Assembly (NCBI GenBank): GCA_024741835.1
Contig: JAENRP010000017.1
Span: 101,344-165,343, forward strand
Origin: Diplocarpon mali
Lineage: Eukaryota > Ascomycota > Leotiomycetes > Helotiales > Drepanopezizaceae
Length of the DNA stretch: 64,000 bases
Direction: 5' to 3'
Below the pieces are notes generated by a model. That model did not search any database, was not told the origin of the DNA, and saw only the letters and a program-made list of their open reading frames with translations. This document shows positions 21,872 through 33,730 of the stretch, piece by piece (positions within the stretch are counted from its first letter, which is position 1; each line of letters starts with the position of its first letter). A program made the translations under genes and the position numbers.

Positions 21872-23768
21872 CAGATTGAGAGAAACTGTTGTTGATGTAA
21901 GATTGAGTCACCAGATAACGGCATTCTCGAGAATTAACGAGAGGTTGAGTGGACCGGCTTGCTGAGAAATCGAGGTGACGACGGGTGGGTCTGGGTTGCA
22001 TCTAGGTTTTGGAGGTTTTGGAAACAAGTCCGTAGCTAGGATGTCGGGGTCGGGTGATGATTTGACTAGATTAGCTTCATTATCATGCAGAACATAATGT
22101 TTCTGACGCTAGCATATTCTACGTCTTGTGGACATGTACCCGAGAAAAAGAGCGCTTGTAAACAGCTGTTCACATATATGTGAAGAGAGTTGTTTCCACA
22201 ACTATAAAACGAGTTCGTGAAATTTGTGTCGCAGTAGAGACGGCCCTCCCTCTTCGTTTGAGCGCCTTCCCTTCTAGATATATATGAAATGCGACTTGAC
22301 AAAAACATACAAATCGCATTTTGAGACGAAAGACTGTATTTGGCTACTCATAGACAGTGTGCAGGGTCAGTGGAATGCTTCAATTAGCCATTCCCATAAC
22401 TAGTAGCTGTGTACGGAGCTATAGCGGTTTCTATGATGGTTGGTCCGTTGCGGGGGGAGAGGCCTTGCTCCCTCCAGAAGGTGGTAATGCGCCGAACATC
22501 TTGTGAATTGGAACTCGTATAGGAATGCAAGTCAGTGGCATGAATTTTGTAATAAATTTGCCCCTGCGCTGACGAGTAAGAGCAGGAGTGTCTCTAGATC
22601 TAAGCAAGAGCCCGAACAATATATTTTGATTATCTAAGCTTAGAATCAAGTATAACTCATACTATATCAACAATCCGCGGGTCCCGGCGTTCGGAGAACA
22701 TAGTAGAAGAAGGGTCCGCGAGCCTGCTGAGATGATCGCAGCTTAGCAGTTTAAGATGTACTGCCTGTCTGGGCTAAGCGTCTTACTCCTCCCTTGTTGA
22801 CAAGCCACAATACCCTACGCAATCGCTGTAATCCTTGGTCTTAACCACGCAGACAAAGGGTATAAAACTACACGGATCAATGCTCCGCTGCTGGGGGGAG
22901 GAAATCTTTAACAGCATATTAAAATACAACTGTTCATCGCCGAATAGCTAGAAGATTGTCCAGTGCTGAATCCACTGTCTGCGAAAGTCAAAAATTAATC
23001 GAGAGCCAATATTCTCCTAGGCGATCCCAAATCCAGGTTTACAAGCGTTCGGCTCGCTTCGCTTGCTTTTACCAATCGTCAGGGTCTAGCTTCTCGGGGG
23101 CTTTATCGATTCATTTTCTGCGAAGAACAGAGTAGCCCTGTACGCGCCTCTTGCATTCTCCAGAAATCAAAACTTCGCAACTGTCCCGCGCTTGACGTGA
23201 TTTCCGCTCTTGCATAGTCCTGACTCGTTTTAAACCTGATGTGTATGAAAGCTGGAGGCTCTGGGAAATCTGCATGTCAAATTGGTTATAACGAGTACAA
23301 CTGCATTTCACCTCTCCAGACTCTGGTGTTACGGAAAAGAGACAGTAAGACGTTTGCCATCGTCTTTATAGCAAGTTGCTGCTTATTTATCAAGTGAAGA
23401 GCGCTTACGGTTATTAGAAGATAACAGTACGCTATATGAGAGACTTGGAAGCTCAAGAGGAATCGCTAAACTCTTGGTTCGCTTAGGCCTGGTAAGGATA
23501 TGTATTCAAGTTTCGAAACTCGTGTCTGACCCCTATAACAATTAAAAGAACACAATGAGCATGTTTCTTTTTTTAATTAGAGCGGCTTATCATGTCCCCA
23601 GTCGCAACTCTACTCCTCTTCAGTGACTGCAATTATCAACGCATATTCTTCAAACCAAATGGAGATATCTCCTCTAGCTTTTAAATGAGACCCCTTGTCA
23701 TTGTTTTCTTCGCGAAGCTGAAATCAGACACAGAGTCAAACATTTACCACTCGTGGATTCGGTCTCGC
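21872..23768. other. intergenic, no gene seen
   Basis: Small frames (22066-22308, 22431-22649, 23111-23311) have no recognisable content. The region provides the MFS promoter and the 3' end of the methyltransferase gene at 23769. Confidence 0.5.
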
Positions 23769-24560
23769 TTAATCTCTCACAGCAACGGTAACCAACAACT
23801 CCATCGGCATCTTGATCCCCCCCTCCGTCGTGACCTTCTTCCACTCTACCAACATCTCCTCCCGAACCTGCGGTCTCAACTCCACCGGGATTCCCCCATA
23901 CGTCGCCCCGGAGCTGCTCGTATCCAACCACTGCACCATCGCCTCTCCATTCTCTGCCTCCTTGATGATCGTATTAACCACAATCTTCCTGCTTGAGAAG
24001 CCGGCCTCATCCAGCAGGCCTTCTACCTCCGTTCTCTTCAGGAACGTCGGCCCGCCCGTCTGGGGATACCGGGCGTACGGCTCCCTCTTCAGAACATCCT
24101 CCTTGATCCTCTCATGCTCTGCCACAAAATCCCCCGAGCCGCCCGAGATCCCAAGCTTCCCCCCCGACCTCAGCACACGTGCGAACTCCCGCATCGCCAG
24201 GGGCTGGTCCTGCACCCAGTGGAACGTCGAGTTCACGAACAGGACGTCGAAGCTGCCGGCTTCAAAGCGCGACAGGTCCTCCGCGACACCCTCGTGGAAA
24301 GTGAGGTGAGGTGTGCGGGCTGCGCGCGTTTGCGCGAGGCCGATGCGCTCGGGACTGGGGTCGATGCCGACCACGCGTCCTGAAGGCCCCACGAGGGAGG
24401 CGAGATGTTCAGTGAGGTTTCCGGGCCCGCAGCCGACGTCGAGGACGTGAGAGCCGGGCGTGATAGCGAGCCGGTCGAGCAAGAAGAGGCCGGCTGAGGA
24501 TTGGGTGGTGTTGAGGGCTGTGTAGCCTTGCGCCAGCTCCGGGGTATCGACGATGACCAT
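23769..24560 (-). CDS. class I SAM methyltransferase (trans-aconitate-MT-like)
   Basis: A single-exon methyltransferase of 263 residues starting at ATG 24560 (MVIVDTPELAQGY). The Rossmann fold is clear: motif I VLDVGCGPGNLTEHL near residue 40, VVGIDPSPERI (acidic ribose-binding Asp), GVAEDLSRF, and FDVLFVNSTFHWVQDQ (post-motif strand 4). FARVLRSGGKLGISGG follows. The C-terminal cap has TFLKRTEVEGLLDEAGF and WLDTSS. This pattern resembles small-molecule methyltransferases of the Methyltransf_11/25 type, including trans-aconitate-like enzymes. The substrate is unknown. It is cytosolic, with no targeting signal. It is transcribed divergently from the P450 gene, with about 1.5 kb between them, which could allow shared control. 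Confidence 0.88.
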   Translation of the reverse strand: MVIVDTPELAQGYTALNTTQSSAGLFLLDRLAITPGSHVLDVGCGPGNLTEHLASLVGPSGRVVGIDPSPERIGLAQTRAARTPHLTFHEGVAEDLSRFEAGSFDVLFVNSTFHWVQDQPLAMREFARVLRSGGKLGISGGSGDFVAEHERIKEDVLKREPYARYPQTGGPTFLKRTEVEGLLDEAGFSSRKIVVNTIIKEAENGEAMVQWLDTSSSGATYGGIPVELRPQVREEMLVEWKKVTTEGGIKMPMELLVTVAVRD

Positions 24561-26091
24561 GTTTTTTGGTATGAGTTACTTGGGTGATTTGGTATGATCT
24601 GTAGAGGTTGCAGACTATGGTGCTGGTATGAAGCAGCCGAGTGTGAAGTGGGAATACATAGCTTCGGTACATCGGTAGGTCGAATGTCTCTGTTTCAGAT
24701 TTACCAGAAGAAAATATAGCAACTTTGGCCTGGAGCGGATTCAATCCACTTTGTGCGTCTACTGTGGCATAGTCCTTTAATCTGCCAAGATGAGAAGCTC
24801 ACGAGGTGTATGTAGAGTCGGATGAGTTCGGCGATGAGTTCCAAGGTGAGTTGTTTTGAGCACGTTTCCATTGACATCCTTGCCGAGTCAAGCTTTTGCT
24901 TGTAAGTGAGACCTTGCAGATGGCTTGCAGATCGTCCGCCAAACGCCAAGCCGAGGGGTGAACACATACTACGTCCTTGGTAACAGGCATTCTGAGCTTA
25001 ATAAGACACAGAGGTCTATACTTACGTACTGTATACACAGTACAGCGGTGATGGATTATACCCTGTCGACAAGGAGTCCCTGCATACCGGTCCTTCAATA
25101 CTATGTCCCTCTGTGGTTCTCGCCAATCTGCAATAGCTGGAGTAGACCTCACATCTTTGGGGCTCCTAGCTCCTAGCCGAGTAAACCGGGACGTTCGGGC
25201 GAGGTGTTTTGTCCGAGGCCGGTCTTGGATTAATAGTTACTACAACGTGTAATCAAAAAGTAGGTCGAGATTTGTGTCAAGAATGTAGTATTTATTACAT
25301 TCTGGCTTTTTCTCTACCGATTAGGGTAGTTCTTTCTGTTGATGGTCAAGTCATAAATGTTCTCGGAATGGTAATTATAAAACTCACAGCTCTCGTGTTC
25401 AACTTTGATATTACCGTATGTCTAAAAAAGTGAAGTCAAGATATATTACCTTGGGAAAATTAGCATAGATCACATCTTAATTTTCGGCTCATAAGATACA
25501 TAGCTTTGAGCTGTTGTTCCTCAGCTCTCAGACGATGACAGACCGCTCTGCCCGGATATGCCGGTTTCCCCAACTATAGGCAAGGGCCCCATAGGTGTGA
25601 GACCCGCTCCAACCTTCATGGCGACCATTGGAGAAAACCAGCATAACCCTCGAAAGCCCCCTAACCGAGCGGTCAACAGTCTCTCAACTACTTCTATTCG
25701 TTGTGGTTGATTTGCAAGGAAGAAGGGTTGAGTCTGGAGAAATGAAACGAAAAAAAAAAAAAAAAAAGGGTCGGGGGGAGGGGCGGCTACAATACTTTAC
25801 CGCTGTACCTATGTACTTACGTATGAACTAGCTCGTAACGTGCTCAGTTTCTCTCCACAAAGTTTGCTCTGGTCTCTGGCAATCGGGCGAGCCAGAGACG
25901 AGGAATTCTTGACCCCTATCTCGCCTCGCTTAGAGCGCCAAATGCCGTGTGCGTGTTGCTCTTACACTTCACACCTCCCGGCTTGGAGCTCGTTACGAAT
26001 CAATCAACATCGGCTAGGTAATTTGCGCTCAAGCACCTTCATCGTCGTCTTCTTCGAGACTTGCACGGCTCGGTCGCTGCCATCTTCCAAT
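24561..26091. other. divergent intergenic region, methyltransferase/P450
   Basis: No recognisable exon was found in this stretch. It contains an 18-base A-run at 25750-25767. Any shared promoter for the flanking divergent genes would lie here; I could not identify a binding site with confidence. Confidence 0.5.
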
Positions 26092-28025
26092 ATGGCACTG
26101 CTCTCTCAACTCTCCCCCTCCTCAATCCTCGGCACTCTCCTCCTCCTCGTAAGTGCTCCCCTCGTTGATCCGAGGAGCGACTCACCCCTCCAGCTCCTCG
26201 CACGTGTCGCGATCACCTCCCTCCGCCGCCTGCTCTTCCATCCGCTCTCCTCCATCCCCGGCCCCTTCAGCAACGCCCTCTCCGAACTCCCCGCCACGCT
26301 CGCCCTCGTGAGCGGGAACCAGCATGTCTACTACCGCGCCCTGCACGAGAGGTACGGCCCGGTGGTGAGGGTCTCGCCGGACGAGGTCAGCTTCGTGAGC
26401 GTGGAGGCGAGGGATGAAATCTACGGTTTCAGGGTACGTTGCTCGTGTCCAAATTCTGCCCCTGCGACCTCTCGAGGCCGGCGATGTTGACGGCCAGCTC
26501 CAGAAGGGCAGGGCGCTCATGGAGAAGAGCCCCATCTTCCTTGGCGCGGTGGGAAAAGTTGATGGCTGTACGGGCGTCAGTCTTGCCCTGGACGCAGAGC
26601 ATACTCGCCAGCGTCGGGCGCTCGGGTATTTGTTTACCAACAGTGCGTTGCTACAGGAAGAGCATCTACTGCACGTGCATGTGCGAAAACTCATGGACGT
26701 GTTTGAGAAGGCTGCTGTCGAAAGTCGGGCGCTGGACTTCTCGAGCTGGTGTATGTCCCTCCGACCCGTTGTATTATGGCCCTGCTTTTCTGGCGGAAGA
26801 GAGGGGAGAACGATGGATGAGACTGAAGCCGAGTTAGTCACTTATGTCGCGTTTGACGTCATGGGAGATCTCTGCTTCTCGTCGCCCTTCGGCTGCCTCT
26901 CGCAAGCCTCATCTACCGAGTGGTCTACGTCGGTCATAAATGTGTTCGTCGCTGCAACCTGGACCCAAGGCATTCGGCGACTTTCCGGCGTCGGCACCTA
27001 CTTCGAAACCCTTCTGACCTACCTCTTCATACCTTCGGCGGCTGCAAAGGTATGTACAAGCCGTGACCTGCTTTCATTTTTTCTTTTCCTTCGATATCTC
27101 GAGGTCCTAGACCCCATCCCTCGCCTCCGGGCCATTCTTGGGCGGATCGAGACGTCGATACAGTCCCATACCACCAGCAACGCAGAGAGAGCTAATCAGG
27201 TTCCAGTGGCGCACCACCCACCTCTCCAATGCCCGCGCCGCCACCCGACGACGCCTCGCAAACGGCGATCATTCACACCCAGACTTCATCTCCCAGATCC
27301 TCTCCAACAGCTCCTCTAAAAAAGAGCTCACCCCCACCGAGATCGAGCTTAACATGGCGCTCTTCATCTCCGCAGGGACCGACACCACAGCCACCACCTT
27401 GACAGGCTGGACATGGTACATCTGTGCTCATCCCCTCATCTACCGCCGACTCACGCAGGAAGTCCGGGATGCGTTTGAGAGCGAGGAGGAGATTGGGTGG
27501 GAGAGTGTGAGGAAACTCCGGCTGCTGGAAGCCACGCTCCTCGAGGCTTTGAGGCTCTTCCCGCCATCAGCTGCCAGCCAGCAGCGGATTGTGTCGGCCG
27601 GCGGAGCGACGATCGATGGCTTCTTCATCCCCGGTGGGAAGACGGTTGCCGTGAGCCCGTGGGCGAGCACCCGCTCGCACCTCAACTTCCACCGCCCGGA
27701 CGACTTCATCCCGGACCGGTGGCTGGACGAGGGCAAAGAGGACAAGCTGGCGGCGAGCGTGCCGTTTGGCAACGGGCCTCGGGTGTGCGTGGGGCGGAAC
27801 CTCGCTCTGATGGAGATGCTGATCATCACCGCAAGCTTGCTGTGGCGGTTTGAGGTGGAGGTTTGCGCGGGGGAGTTTGAGGAGAGGAATGCCAGGTGGG
27901 GAGAGCTTGATAGCGGGAGGATGAGAGCGCAGAAGGTCTTTCATTCCATGACGAAGCCGGCACTGTGGGTGCGGTTGGAGAAAGTTCGGCGGCGAGCCAG
28001 CGAGGGCTCCACGATGGAGAGATGA
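26092..28025 (+). CDS. cytochrome P450 monooxygenase
   Basis: A microsomal haem-thiolate monooxygenase of 546 residues. Four exons: 26092-26433, 26504-26750, 26838-27049 and 27186-28025. Introns of 70, 87 and 136 bp start GTACGT, GTATGT and GTATGT. The joined reading gives YGFR-KGRALMEKSP, SSW-FTYVAFDVMGD and AAAK-RELIRFQW, all family-like, and the total divides by three. An N-terminal hydrophobic anchor is followed by HPLSSIPGPF. Landmarks are the I-helix AGTDTT at 330-335, ExxR EALR at 387-390, the PDRW motif in FIPDRWLDE, and the haem loop FGNGPRVCVG at 461-470 with Cys468 as ligand. All key residues are present. The architecture is like fungal CYP families that tailor secondary metabolites or degrade xenobiotics. 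The substrate is unknown. The neighbouring divergent methyltransferase makes a shared pathway possible. Confidence 0.9.
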
Positions 28026-28945
28026 TATGCTTCTGATGGTAAACCAGGGGAAGGCTTCTCGCGAACCTGAGATGGAGTGCCATATTACTGAAACTGGTGG
28101 CATCACACTAGGTGATGTTGCACGATGATGAAGCGTCTCGATTACGCTGATTATATTCGTGGTTGTAAAGCTTGTCGCCTCAAGCTCTTCTTGGAGAGCG
28201 AGAAGTAAATGCAGTCGCTCGTGCCAAGCCATATAAGCCGTTCGAGTGAGTGTATAGTCACATGACTAACATGTGACTAGTATTCCGTCCGAAACTCAAG
28301 CGATGGCCTTCCTTCGGCGTCACGCCAAAATCCCCCGTACGTTCTGAGTAATAGAGGGCTATGTGCCACGCAGCTTGTACCGATCGTGGTCACTAGGTAC
28401 AAGAGGTGGGCGTCCCCGCCGTATTCTCTGCTTATATTCTCCGATCTAGAATCTATTCTATCAGTATCACTATGGGGGCACTCTGACATCGCAGTTACTC
28501 TACCGCACTAGGATCCCGACATTAAGCTCTACCGGAGGGCATTGACGCAGCAGAGATTCGACGTGAGAGGGGGTTGCGCTCAAGTGAAATACTACAGTAG
28601 CAGACCAGGGAATCCGTCTCTGGCTCCACGGCTCTAGATATCCGGTGCGAATATCAGACTCGGCCGGATTTTGGAGTTCAACCAGAACCATGTCATCCGA
28701 TGACTCGGGATATCACCTCTCGCCTACGTATCTATCAGCTGCGGCGCCAGAAGATCCATCTTCCTCCCGCTGCCCAGGCTGCCTGACGTCTGGGTGTATT
28801 CGACTCGATTTCCGCAGAGAGCAACCGGCGATGCGGCGAAGATATAGCCTCATTAGTACCAGACAACAGGGTCGCTTTTGGCCGCTGGGAACAACTTTGG
28901 CAAGCGTTTCTACGGTGTGTAGATGACGTGTTGCACCGTGCTTTG

Positions 28946-29035
28946 TCTTTTCTTCTGTGCTCTTTTCTTCTCTACTCTTTTCTTCTCTACTCTTTTCTTC
29001 TCTACTCTATTCTTCTCTACTCTATTCTTCTCTAC
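28946..29035. repeat. 15-bp minisatellite, six copies
   Basis: Six contiguous 15-base units with the form TCTTTTCTTCTCTAC occupy 28946-29035. The first unit ends TGTGC. The last two carry A in place of T at unit position 4. The strand is purely pyrimidine apart from a few bases, and a partial seventh copy follows. Confidence 0.9.
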
Positions 29036-30299
29036 TCTTGTCTTTTTCTTTATCAAAGATGAGGAATGAGGTTAGCCAGAGCAAAATGTGGTCGCTGTGC
29101 AAGGAAGACGCTGAGTAAGAGGTGTGAGGTTGCGCCTTCGCGAATTGCAAATACACCGATCAGGTGTTGGTTGATAATGCTGTGCATCGGCCGTCCTAGG
29201 GACTTGCAAGCAGTACACAGTATGCGGTCGAGATATCTCGTTAGACAAGGTCTGACTCTTCTCCGGCCCGGGACAGCTGACCTGTGAGCTGAAGAACCAC
29301 CCTTCAAATCTTCTATTTTGTGGCTCTCTCAAAGGCTTCCATCAAACTGGTGCGGCTCAGTCCAACCTTGTGCATCGTCCTGCAGAGTTGCGGTTTGGAA
29401 GAGGGCCAGATGTGAGTTGTGCTTACGTTACGATGCATACCAATTCGCCAACACGCCAGTTCTGAGCAGCTAGATACGCTGTCAAGAGATCGCGAATGCA
29501 TTCTCGATCGCTGCCGCTCGACCTTGCACCAGGCTATTCAACCAGGCTATTCCGTGTCAAAGTGCGACAGATCAGGAGCGAAAGATTTATTGCAAGAGTA
29601 AACCCGACCCCTCGAGCCCGAAAACCTCGAGAGCGAAATCGCCTAAGCCACGCCCCGTCAACACCGCAAGCCGCACATCATCCTCCACTCGCCTCTCTCG
29701 CCTTCTTTCTCTCCTTCTCCATCCTGCTCCCACACGGCGTGCGACAGAGCCAGCCCCAGCCTGCGAGCACAACCACCGCCCGTCTTGAGGGTCGCGATGC
29801 GCCGAAGGGCGCGAGGCCGAGAAAACATCTTGAGCAGACCCCCTGGGTAGAGGAACCTCCAGCGTGACCTGGGTGCGGACCAGACGTCAAGGTCTCTCTG
29901 GAGTGCGGAGCTTCAATGCGAGGCAGCGCTCATGGGGCAGGTCTGCGCTTCGTGCGAGCTGAGGTAACCTGCGGCCGGCGGAGACAGGTCTGGCGAGATC
30001 GAGTACGCCTCGTATCAACAGTGCTTGCGGCCTACTTTCCGGGCTTCGGAGTGATCTCCCCATGTCCTCCTCGAAAGCCACCGGATCACAGGCGGCAAGA
30101 CAGGCCAGGAGAATGGCGCGCTCGCGGAGTGCAGACCAGGTTGGCCGTCTTGGGGTCATCTCCAACGGAATGATATGCGACCGAGTGCCAGGTGAGAAAG
30201 CCGCGCTCTCTGCCAGCCGATACACGACTCCTCTGTTCCCCGCGCTTGGGCGACGTACACCAGAGCTCTCGAGAATTGGCATTGCTGTTACAATCAGCC

Positions 30300-31230
30300 G
30301 CTCTCGTCTCCCTTCCCACGTTGCATGTGATTCGCAGTCAAGCCAACGCAAGAAAGCCAGGCTTTGACACGGATTCAGATCGCTTGTTTGCTGCCCCTGC
30401 CCTTACGCGATATACAACAGACCGGTTGGCGGGAAAGGAATCTTCTCGGCAACACTTGGAGTGCTGTCTGCTTCCTACGCTCACATGCAATAATGTGCAG
30501 CAAAACAGCTACAAGAATGGGGCTTCTCTCCGGGACTAGAACTGCGGTCTCACTTCCCCGCTCTCATGCGACGTGCAGCAAAACACTACATCAGCAAAAG
30601 GGTACTCCCCCCCCGCGCAGCTAGACTCCTGATCTTGGTTCCCCTCTCTCATGCGATGTGCAGTAAAAGACCTCGTAACGAAAGAGAGACTTCCGCCGGG
30701 CGGCCCTAGACCGGTTGTCTTTGTTCCCCGCTCGCTTGCGATGCGCAACAGAGAATCGGGAGAATGTGACCATCCCCACGTGGCCCGGCCAGGACTATCT
30801 CCCCTCACCAGCGACATACAATAGCAAGATCTATCTGACAGCCGGTAGATGCTCTCGGCTTGAAGCCGTTTAGTCAGGAAGATACCTCATCCCGCCAAGA
30901 TGGAAAACTGATGGGGATATGCATCCCCACTTGCTTGATATCGTCTCCTCTCCGACTCGGCTCTCGTGTGGAAAGAAACAGGAAACCAGAGGAGAGAGAA
31001 GTGGAGCCTACTCACCAACGGACCCGACGAATTCTCTTCTTTCCCCGCGCACAAGCGACATACAACCAGATGCGGGAACGCTGAGTCGGGTCTTGGGATG
31101 GAGACGAGATGGGAGATGCCGGAGACATGCTAGAACACGTGCGGGGAGCAGCCGGTTCCAGGCCGGGCAGTAACTGGAACTGCGGACGGCGAGTTGGAAG
31201 TGCGATGTGCAAGAAAACGTAGTCTCACGA
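30300..31230. repeat. degenerate tandem array, ~70-90 bp units
   Basis: A core resembling CCCCGCTCTCATGCGATG followed by TGCAGCAAAAC recurs. The clearest copies are near 30475-30506, 30550-30585, 30635-30670, 30720-30750 and 30790-30815. More drifted ones lie near 30305, 30395, 31035 and 31185. Spacing between neighbouring cores in the middle of the array is roughly 67-86 bases. The sequences between cores are only loosely similar. Confidence 0.65.
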
Positions 31231-32740
31231 TGGGGGTGCGCTCATGTTAGAGCACGAGTCCAAGGCAAACTGATTGTTTACATCTGGACTCAGGGTCCGC
31301 TTGTCTGCTCTGGCGCGAGGGAGTCCGTGGCATAGTATCAGTGCTTGCAGCGATTTCTCCAGCTCTGGTAGAGCCGCTGGGCATGCCGATCGGGGCAACG
31401 AGCAGCAAGGCAATGCTCCCGACCTTTGCGCTTGCAAAACCATCCACTCAACCGCTTCTCCTCACAACGTTGCCTGACCGTGCCCCTCTCCCAGATCGAG
31501 GCCGGCGAGCCATGCCCGAAACCCCTATGAGCCTATCGCATGCGAAAAATCCTCTCACGTTCACCTCTCCGCCTTGGAAGCAAGAAGAACGGCCCAGAGC
31601 CAGTTGTCAGATTAGATCAAGTTTTTTTTTTTTTTTTTCCCTCAGGAACCACACTACCCGAGTAGGAACCGTCGGGCCGAGGCCGAGGCTTCGGGCTCGG
31701 GTAGCTGCCCTCATGGGGGCGGCGTGGTTTCGGGAGGCTCTTTGGTATCGTCATTCAACTGGATGGGACCGATGCCGGTAGGGTGTGTGAGGGCGAGAGG
31801 CGGATGCGAGTCGCGATAAGGCCAAGAAGAGATGACAAGTCGAGCGTCAAGATCCCAGAGGGCATGGTAACGCCGTACAGATTGCAGAAGTCCACTGAAA
31901 ATCGCAAGGAAATGACAAGATCAGAGGCTGAGAGCACACGTCAAAGACAGCTTGGCCCTGTCCAGCAACGCGACGTTGGAGAGAGAGGGGGGCACGGTAG
32001 CCTGACGACGATCCGATAATCAAGCCCACGAGGCTATTCCTGCACCGCCTCCTGGCTGATGCTGTCGTCGTCGTCGTCGTCGCATGGTCGGCAGCGAGTG
32101 TGAGACTCACTCGTCGTGGTTGATCTCTCGACGATCTACGGCATGAAATTTGATACGCAGGTCACTAATCCCCTTCCGGCCAAGCGCACAAGATCCCTGC
32201 GCTGCCCCTTGAGTGGTTACGGTGTACAAATACGGCGGCCTGCCACGGCGCATTCGAAGGGGCCCTCCTGGACCTGCACCCTTCTTCCAGACCGTGATTG
32301 GCTCTCGGTCCGGATATTCTTCTCGCCGGCACATCCACCGACAGCCTCACCGCCTTTGGCTCTCTGCCCCGTCGAGCAGAAAGCGCCTGTCCACAACTGA
32401 GGGGCTGGCTTGTTGACAATCTTCCGGTCTGGCCTCGAGCCAATTCCCCCCTCTCCCCTCCGGCCTGCAGGTGGGCAGGGCAGAGATCCGCGAGAAGAGA
32501 TATTCCCCGCCTCTCTCCCTCAGGTTAAAAGTTACCAAGCAGAAGCTGAGGTATTCGCTTGCTGACCCTGGCCCACATCTCTACTTGACACCTCCCGCAG
32601 ACATTCTCCGCCGCCCCGTCGCGTGTCCAGGGAATGAGTGGGGCCTGGAAACCTCATCACTACTGCATAAGCCTTGCATAAAGCCTTGCATAACGCCCCA
32701 CCGCCTCCCAGAACGGTCGAGCCGAAGCGGCAGGACTCGA

Positions 32741-33730
32741 ATGATGGACAGTACATATGCGCCTCAATCCCCCGACCTGTCTAGCTTCCATCCTGCGCCG
32801 ACGAAAACAAAAAGCCCCCAGTCCTCCCGCAACCGCAACGCGTTGACCGCACAACCAGATCCCCTGTCACGACCGGATACCAGGCCATCGACATCCTGCG
32901 CCTACGCGCCGCGCTTGTCCGCTCTTCTTCCCTCCACCGCGCCCGGGCACCGCGAACAGGCGAGTCGGTCCGCCCTCACCCAGAATCAGCAGCACAATCA
33001 CCTGCCCCTCGACGGCACGAGCGACTTCCCCGTCCCCCCCGCGGCACAATACCTGCCGCCCATTCCCGACCTCCCAATGAACCACTCATTCTCCAACCCG
33101 AACCAAATTCCAAATCCCGAGCAGAGCCCGCTCAACGCCCAATACTTCCAACGCCCACCACGCCAGGCGCGGAATAACATCCCTTCCTACAACGAAGACC
33201 GTGACTATGAGCCCGAACCCGAGTACATCGCGGCGCCTCCTCATCCGCTCCCGACCGCGAGCATGTTAACCTCCGGTCCGCGCTCCAAGGCCTCGTCCTC
33301 GGCGGCCCTTCCCCCCAGCTACAAAGACCCCAACCCGCTCAACATCGAGATCAAGACCAAATTCCCCGTCGCACGCATCAAGCGCATCATGCAAGCCGAC
33401 GAGGAAGTGGGAAAGGTGGCACAGGTCACGCCGGTTGCGGTCAGCAAAGCCCTCGAGCTGTTTATGATTGCGCTCGTCGGTGGAGCGGCGGACAAGGCGC
33501 GCGAGAAGGGGGGGAAGAAGGTCACGAGCCAGCACCTGAAGGCCGTGGTGCTGGGCGCTCCGGAGCAGTTCGATTTTCTGGCTGAGATTGTGGCGCGGGT
33601 CGGCGACGCGCAGGAGGGTGCCGGCGGCGAGGGGAGGAAACGGAAGGAGGCTAAAGATGGGAGCGAGAGCAGCGAGGAGGAGAAGAAGGTCAAGAAGGGC
33701 CGGGGACGGAAGAAGAAGAGTGAGGATTAG
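32741..33730 (+). CDS. BUR6: NC2-alpha (DRAP1/Bur6) transcription corepressor subunit
   Basis: The histone-fold alpha subunit of Negative Cofactor 2. With the beta subunit it binds TBP on promoter DNA and modulates pre-initiation complex assembly in the nucleus. One exon of 329 residues from ATG 32741; the open frame extends 90 codons upstream but lacks conserved content, and a second Met follows at 32744. The histone fold lies at about residues 202-286: [19 protein letters not shown] (helix 1), [17 protein letters not shown] (helix 2), [13 protein letters not shown], then [11 protein letters not shown]. The IMQ.DEEVGKV wording is what separates NC2-alpha from other CBF/NF-Y-type proteins. 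The N-terminal 200 residues are Pro/Ser/Asn-rich and disordered, longer than in yeast. The C-terminus ends in an acidic then Lys/Arg-rich tail ([15 protein letters not shown]), probably a nuclear localisation signal. Confidence 0.88.
   Translation: MMDSTYAPQSPDLSSFHPAPTKTKSPQSSRNRNALTAQPDPLSRPDTRPSTSCAYAPRLSALLPSTAPGHREQASRSALTQNQQHNHLPLDGTSDFPVPPAAQYLPPIPDLPMNHSFSNPNQIPNPEQSPLNAQYFQRPPRQARNNIPSYNEDRDYEPEPEYIAAPPHPLPTASMLTSGPRSKASSSAALPPSYKDPNPLNIEIKTKFPVARIKRIMQADEEVGKVAQVTPVAVSKALELFMIALVGGAADKAREKGGKKVTSQHLKAVVLGAPEQFDFLAEIVARVGDAQEGAGGEGRKRKEAKDGSESSEEEKKVKKGRGRKKKSED

Larger units (their letters stand above)
28026..32740. other. 4.7-kb gene-free block with repeats
   Basis: No exon with family features was found. 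The block holds a 15-bp minisatellite (28946-29035), a degenerate array around 30300-31230 and a 17-base T-run at 31622-31638. The last few hundred bases are the promoter of the NC2-alpha gene; a frame there is open upstream of its ATG but looks non-coding. Confidence 0.55.

Noticed and set aside
32471..32740. 90-codon upstream extension of the NC2-alpha frame
   Set aside because: The extension is open by chance; its content is unlike coding sequence and the ATG pair at 32741/32744 fits the family better.
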